A stretch of DNA of 24,842 nt, from the NCBI GenBank assembly GCA_020636445.1, contig JACJXV010000052.1:1-24842 (forward strand), read 5' to 3'. This stretch comes from Lewinellaceae bacterium (GTDB lineage Bacteria; Bacteroidota; Bacteroidia; Chitinophagales; Saprospiraceae). The notes beneath the pieces were generated by a model. It had not been told where the DNA came from, did no database searches, and saw only the letters and a program-made list of their open reading frames with translations. Numbering within the stretch: the first letter of the stretch is position 1; each line of letters starts with the position of its first letter. This document shows positions 24,042 through 24,842 of this stretch, piece by piece. Made by a program: the position numbers and the translations under genes.

Positions 24042-24842
24042 ATGTCCATCATTGGCGCGTTAATCAAACGGGGAGTCACTCTTGCCGAAGTGCTTGATCG
24101 GCGGGAAGAACGCATCGACCCCCAACAACAACAGCGAATGTTATTGCGGCGTTTATTACGCAAGGCCCAGCATACCACCTTCGGGCAGTATTACGATTTT
24201 CGAAAAATACTCCAGTCGCCGGATCCCGTTGGCCTCTACCAGCAAACCGTTCCTATTTTCGATTACAATACGTTGTATGAACGTTGGTGGCATTTAGCCT
24301 TGAATGGCGTAGAAAATGTAACCTGGCGGGGACGCATTAAATACTATGCCCTGAGTTCGGGCACCTCCGGCGCGCCTAGTAAATACATTCCGGTATCGGA
24401 AGATATGATTCGGGCCATGCGCCGGGCCGGGCGGAAGATGTTTTTTGCGCTGGCCAACTTTGATATTGATCCCGACCTTTTCACCAAGCCCATGATGATG
24501 TTGGGGGGATCCAGTTCGCTGAAAGACGAAGGCGGTTTTTATGCCGGAGACTTGAGCGGAATCAATGCCAGTAAACCTCCCTTTTGGCTGCGGCCCTACT
24601 ATAAACCAGGCGGTAAAATTTCCCGCTTGCGAAGCTGGGATGAGCGCCTGGACGCCATCGTGGAAAATGCTCCCCAATGGGATATCGGTTTTCTGGTTGG
24701 TATCCCCTCCTGGTTACAGTTAATGATGGAGCGAATTATTGCCCATTACCAGGTGGAAACGATCCATGACATCTGGCCCAATTTACAGGTATGCGTCCAT
24801 GGCGGGGTTCACTTTGAGCCTTATCGTAAGGGATTTGAACGC
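24042..24842 (+). CDS. GH3-family acyl-adenylating enzyme (C-terminus beyond right edge)
   Basis: The frame opens at ATG 24042 and stays open to the window end (267 codons). KAQHTTFGQYYDF (41-53), VPIFDYNTLYERWW (70-83) and the ATP-binding YALSSGTSGAPSKYIPVS (102-119) are diagnostic of the GH3 auxin-responsive family, part of the ANL adenylating superfamily. FLVGIPSWLQLMMERI and CVHGGVHFEPYR further match. Plant GH3 enzymes join amino acids to hormones. Bacterial members, common in Bacteroidota, have no settled substrate. The full protein should be about 500 residues. Confidence 0.92.
   Translation, partial: MSIIGALIKRGVTLAEVLDRREERIDPQQQQRMLLRRLLRKAQHTTFGQYYDFRKILQSPDPVGLYQQTVPIFDYNTLYERWWHLALNGVENVTWRGRIKYYALSSGTSGAPSKYIPVSEDMIRAMRRAGRKMFFALANFDIDPDLFTKPMMMLGGSSSLKDEGGFYAGDLSGINASKPPFWLRPYYKPGGKISRLRSWDERLDAIVENAPQWDIGFLVGIPSWLQLMMERIIAHYQVETIHDIWPNLQVCVHGGVHFEPYRKGFER

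Overview
The window looks like a chromosomal segment from a member of the Bacteroidota, probably near the Saprospiraceae (Lewinella-like), although no rRNA is present to fix the taxon. The evidence is: repeated TAnnTTTG -7 promoter boxes, several followed within tens of bases by a start codon; weak Shine-Dalgarno use; a DUF6089-type outer-membrane barrel; a second outer-membrane barrel; and an S1 protein with an acidic N-terminal extension. Most genes are housekeeping or cell-envelope genes. The unusual part is a 3.3-kb insert of mobile and repetitive DNA in the middle.

Layout. (1) 1-4865, minus strand: an operon-like trio of a large GT-C-type membrane protein, an Ig-like lipoprotein that overlaps it by 14 bases, and a membrane-anchored protein running off the left edge. 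(2) 5064-8858, plus strand: an envelope-glycan cluster with an ALG5/DPM1-like GT2, a STAS-domain protein without the usual phospho-serine, a Wzx/MATE-like flippase and a GT4 glycosyltransferase. It ends in an intrinsic terminator at 8928-8960. (3) 8961-10888: an apparently complete group IIC intron with its reverse transcriptase, inserted in the T-tract of that terminator. (4) 10942-12245, minus strand: a promoter followed by six tandem tRNA-like units of 91-base period (no anticodon loop, truncated at the T-arm), a complete tRNA-Met(CAT), a GIY-YIG nuclease gene, an interrupted tRNA-like copy, and a truncated second GIY-YIG copy made by a 163-bp exact duplication.

(5) 12256-14557, minus: rpsA (six S1 domains) with a strong terminator and promoter. 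(6) 14609-16520, plus: xth-like AP endonuclease, then an outer-membrane barrel protein ending in a 17-bp perfect terminator stem. (7) 16521-18069: a gene-free 595-bp stretch, then a TPR protein. (8) 18079-19963, minus: nadA and an RsmI-like methylase. (9) 20146-21907, plus: scpA and a pRiA4b ORF-3-like gene. (10) 21947-22272: a non-coding 326-bp element with perfect 15-bp terminal inverted repeats and many internal GTTTAGAG/CTCTAAAC motifs. (11) 22525-24842, plus: DUF6089 outer-membrane protein, YjbQ family protein and a GH3-family acyl-adenylating enzyme running off the right edge.

How the genes work together. Regions 1 and 2 read as two halves of one envelope-glycan function: a GT2 that could make a polyprenyl-phosphate sugar sits head to head with a GT-C-fold protein of the type that uses such donors, followed by a flippase and a cytoplasmic glycosyltransferase. 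The tRNA-like array is the best candidate for something undescribed. It has its own good promoter, a strict period, and insertions in canonical tRNA loops of its two outermost degenerate copies; at least two of these insertions carry a related GC-rich hairpin core. It also carries a nuclease gene whose start codon sits just after a terminator hairpin.
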